Shown: positions 30,930-32,801 of the stretch, piece by piece
Layout of the letters: every line of letters starts with the position of its first letter
How positions within the stretch are numbered: the first letter of the stretch is position 1
Source of the DNA: Gammaproteobacteria bacterium
GTDB taxonomy: Bacteria; Pseudomonadota; Gammaproteobacteria; Pseudomonadales; Azotimanducaceae
Assembly: GCA_002690405.1 (NCBI GenBank)
Contig: NZEI01000077.1
Span: 7,969-40,769 of the forward strand
Reading direction: 5' to 3'
Length of the DNA: 32,801 nt
The notes under the pieces: model-generated
The model's database searches: none
Told to the model about the DNA's origin: nothing
Seen by the model: the letters and a program-made list of their open reading frames with translations, nothing else
Position numbers and translations under genes: made by a program

Positions 30930-31709
30930 TTACGCTTTTCGCTTGAGACGACTGCTGAAGTATTGGATTACATTCTCCAGGGCTGCTCGCGTTGGATGTC
31001 CTGCTGTATCTACGAAGTCTAAGGTCAGCACTGAGTGGCCTTTACCCGGTAGCGTTAGCTCCTGAACTCGGGTGGTGCCGTCATCATTAAATGCGCGATG
31101 AATGCACTCGGATTTTTCTGCGGTGCACAAAGGATCGCCTTCAAAGCGTAATACCCGCATAGGACCTTTGTTATCCAGAGCATTGCGACTTTGCATGATG
31201 TCATCGGGCGACATATGCAGCTCACCTTGCTTGAAAAAGGGCATTGCGGGTTGCGACGCCACGGCTGCGAGCACGCTGTCGTCTCCAATGAGTTGGATTG
31301 CGAAGTTGCCAGTAAGGCACATGCCAATAATGCCCACACCTTCAACCCCACTCTGATCTCTAACCTCTCGGCAAAGTAGGCGAATCCAATCGGCAATTGG
31401 ACTCGATCGACCGCTGCTCATTAAATGAAATTCTTTTCGCAAACACATCACCCGAACGAGGTTGCCTGTAATGGATGTTTTACCGAGCGGGCCGAACAGA
31501 TGTGGCATGACGACTTCAAAACCTGCATTAACCAGTTGATCGGCTAAAGACAGTGTTTCTTGGCCAATTCCAGGAAGTTCTTGCAGCAGCACCACTGGTG
31601 CACCGGAGCCTCTGCGGTAGATGTCGTGGGCAATACTGTGTCCGTCAGATGTCTGTGCCTCGAAGCGACTCTTTTGATAGTCGCTGATTTGGGTTGCGGC
31701 AGTGCTCAT
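30930..31709 (-). CDS. Dienelactone hydrolase family protein
   Basis: A 259-residue alpha/beta-hydrolase of the dienelactone hydrolase type. The nucleophile elbow GMCLTG holds Cys131, Glu44 in LLQELPGIG is the residue that interacts with the Cys in this family, Asp192 in FEGDPLC is the likely acid, and His225 in GKGHSVLT the base. A Cys nucleophile with the preceding Glu is diagnostic of dienelactone hydrolases, which open lactones or enol-lactones in ring-cleavage pathways. Here a lactone could arise from Baeyer-Villiger-type oxidation by the LLM enzymes, which is inference. The ATG at 31709 has a GGAAA ribosome site. It is monocistronic and divergent from the epoxide-hydrolase-like gene, with a 117-base shared promoter region holding a weak copy of the 18-bp motif. 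Confidence 0.9.
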   Translation of the reverse strand: MSTAATQISDYQKSRFEAQTSDGHSIAHDIYRRGSGAPVVLLQELPGIGQETLSLADQLVNAGFEVVMPHLFGPLGKTSITGNLVRVMCLRKEFHLMSSGRSSPIADWIRLLCREVRDQSGVEGVGIIGMCLTGNFAIQLIGDDSVLAAVASQPAMPFFKQGELHMSPDDIMQSRNALDNKGPMRVLRFEGDPLCTAEKSECIHRAFNDDGTTRVQELTLPGKGHSVLTLDFVDTAGHPTRAALENVIQYFSSRLKRKA

Positions 31710-31736
31710 AAGCTAGTTTCCAATTATTTGGGCGCG

Positions 31737-31754
31737 TTATAAGGATACCCGCTT
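31737..31754. promoter_or_regulatory. Weak relative of the 18-bp motif
   Basis: TTATAAGGATACCCGCTT shares 11 of its first 12 bases with copy D (TTATTAGGATAC) but diverges in the remainder. It lies in the divergent promoter region between the dienelactone hydrolase (start 31709) and the GTG at 31827. It may be a degenerate operator. Confidence 0.3.
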
Positions 31755-31826
31755 TTTGCAAATACCTGTTCGCGGTTCTCGCGATGGGGTCTAAACTGCG
31801 TAGAGGCTAAACTTGAGGACTGATAA

Positions 31827-32801
31827 GTGGAAATCACAGAACACCGAATTTCTAGTGAGCGGCACAGCACATTTTATCGAGCATGTGGCCCGGAGAATGG
31901 TCCGTTGATTATCATGACTCACGGCTGGCCTGAATTGTCGATAAGTTGGCGCCATCAGCTTTCCTACCTCGGTAGTCTTGGCTACAGAGCCATAGCGCCC
32001 GATATGCGCGGCTATGGGGGATCTTCGCTTTATACCGAGCACGAAGCCTACGCTCAGCGCGAGATTGTGCGGGATATGGTTGAACTTATTGACAGTATTG
32101 GGCGTGAACGAGCGGTTTGGATAGGACATGACTGGGGGTCCCCAGTTGCTTGGAACGTCGCTTTACATCATCCAGAGCGCGTTGCTGCCGTAGCAAGCCT
32201 TTGCGTTCCCTATGGATTTTCAGGCCATCCGAAGGATCTCGAATACGCAATAAATCGGGAGCTATATCCATCTGACGAGTATCCCGCAGGCCAGTGGGAC
32301 TATCAGCTGTTCTACTACGAAAGTTTCGCTACGGCGCAGCAAGAAATGGAAGAAAACCCCGAGAATTTAGTGAAGGCTTTGTTCCGTAAGGGCGATCCCG
32401 CCGGGCAAGGGCAGATCGCGGGCACGGCGGTCACACGTAAAAATGGAGGCTGGTTTGCGCCGCTGGGTGGGGTGCCCGACTTTCCCGCAGATTACGATGT
32501 TGTGACCGATCAAGACATCGCAACTTATGCCAAGCATCTTAATGAAAACGGTTTCTTTGGGCCGAACTCTTGGTACGTCAATGGCGACGCCAATCAAGCC
32601 TACCTCGATGAAAAAACCGATCGAACATTGTCGATGCCTGCACTTTTTGTGCACGCAAGTTACGACTACGTATGCGACACCACAACAACTGGCTTTGCCG
32701 AGCCTATGCGCGAGTTATGTAAAAACCTAACAGAGCGGCGGCTGGATTGTGGGCACTGGATGGCGCAAGAAAAACCGACGGAGCTAAATGAAATTTTGTC
32801 T
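31827..32801 (+). CDS. Alpha/beta hydrolase, epoxide-hydrolase-like, 3' truncated by window edge
   Basis: The frame is open from GTG 31827 to the last base, giving 325 residues without a stop, close to the full length of this family. The start is chosen because GAGGA lies seven bases upstream. HGWP at residues 32-35 is the oxyanion motif, GHDWGS at 100-105 gives nucleophile Asp102, Asp280 in HASYDYVC is the probable acid, and His310 in CGHWMAQEKP the base. NGFFGPNSWY near 241-250 is the lid region that supplies a Tyr in epoxide hydrolases. It opens epoxides to diols by family; the substrate is unknown. It is divergent from the dienelactone hydrolase and a second Asp-nucleophile hydrolase besides 10171-11055. 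Only the extreme C-terminus is missing. Confidence 0.9.
   Translation, partial: MEITEHRISSERHSTFYRACGPENGPLIIMTHGWPELSISWRHQLSYLGSLGYRAIAPDMRGYGGSSLYTEHEAYAQREIVRDMVELIDSIGRERAVWIGHDWGSPVAWNVALHHPERVAAVASLCVPYGFSGHPKDLEYAINRELYPSDEYPAGQWDYQLFYYESFATAQQEMEENPENLVKALFRKGDPAGQGQIAGTAVTRKNGGWFAPLGGVPDFPADYDVVTDQDIATYAKHLNENGFFGPNSWYVNGDANQAYLDEKTDRTLSMPALFVHASYDYVCDTTTTGFAEPMRELCKNLTERRLDCGHWMAQEKPTELNEILS

Noticed and set aside
30781..31065. A 94-codon plus-strand frame as a gene
   Set aside because: It starts at TTG without a ribosome site, and more than the last third is antisense to the dienelactone hydrolase; no family is recognised.
1..32801. Mobile elements, CRISPR arrays, tRNA or rRNA genes
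   Set aside because: No transposase or integrase protein, no regularly spaced repeats, and no RNA gene signatures were seen on either strand.

Overview
The window is a dense catabolic gene cluster of about 33 kb. It most likely comes from a marine gammaproteobacterium of the Cellvibrionales/Spongiibacteraceae type. That placement is inferred from mixed base composition near 50% GC, standard Shine-Dalgarno sites, gammaproteobacterial-looking CYP153 P450s, and actinobacteria-like lipid and steroid degradation families sitting in a proteobacterial operon layout. No rRNA, tRNA, CRISPR, phage or IS gene was seen. The first gene (a transporter) and the last gene (an epoxide-hydrolase-like enzyme) are cut by the window edges.

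Layout, left to right. (1) 1-1128 (+): 3' part of a GPH-type transporter. (2) 3487-1308 (-): PF10118 metal-dependent hydrolase, then CYP153-like P450. (3) 3598-9133 (+), divergent from (2): acyl-CoA dehydrogenase, Rv3520c-like LLM oxidoreductase, crotonase, second CYP153-like P450, SDR. (4) 15488-9369 (-): decayed SDR, two adjacent acyl-CoA dehydrogenases, N-acyl-D-amino-acid-deacylase-like amidohydrolase, alpha/beta hydrolase, crotonase; a PPOX-like remnant lies at 9150-9368. (5) 15623-18789 (+), divergent from (4): amidohydrolase-2 protein, second LLM oxidoreductase, SDR. (6) 25826-18814 (-): MFS transporter, crotonase/isomerase, two acyl-CoA dehydrogenases, acyl-CoA synthetase, a 45-residue small ORF, SDR. 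(7) 26311-27390 (+): APH/ecdysteroid-kinase-like phosphotransferase, convergent with (8) 28130-27399 (-): the only regulator, a GntR/FCD protein. (9) 30415-28277 (-): second amidohydrolase-2 paralogue, then crotonase. (10) 31709-30930 (-) dienelactone hydrolase, divergent from (11) 31827-end (+) epoxide-hydrolase-like enzyme.

Read together, the genes suggest uptake (MFS), oxygenation (P450s, LLM proteins), CoA activation (AMP ligase), several rounds of beta-oxidation (five acyl-CoA dehydrogenases, four crotonases, SDRs) and hydrolytic steps (amidohydrolases, alpha/beta hydrolases) acting on an alicyclic, terpenoid or steroid-like compound. The substrate cannot be read from sequence.

The strongest unexplained signal is an 18-bp motif near TAACTATGATACTAATTA. 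It occurs in nearly every operon promoter region of the window (3555, 15520, 15588, 25919, 30495, 30663, with weaker copies at 26101 and 31737). This points to one regulon, and the resident GntR/FCD protein is the obvious candidate to bind it.
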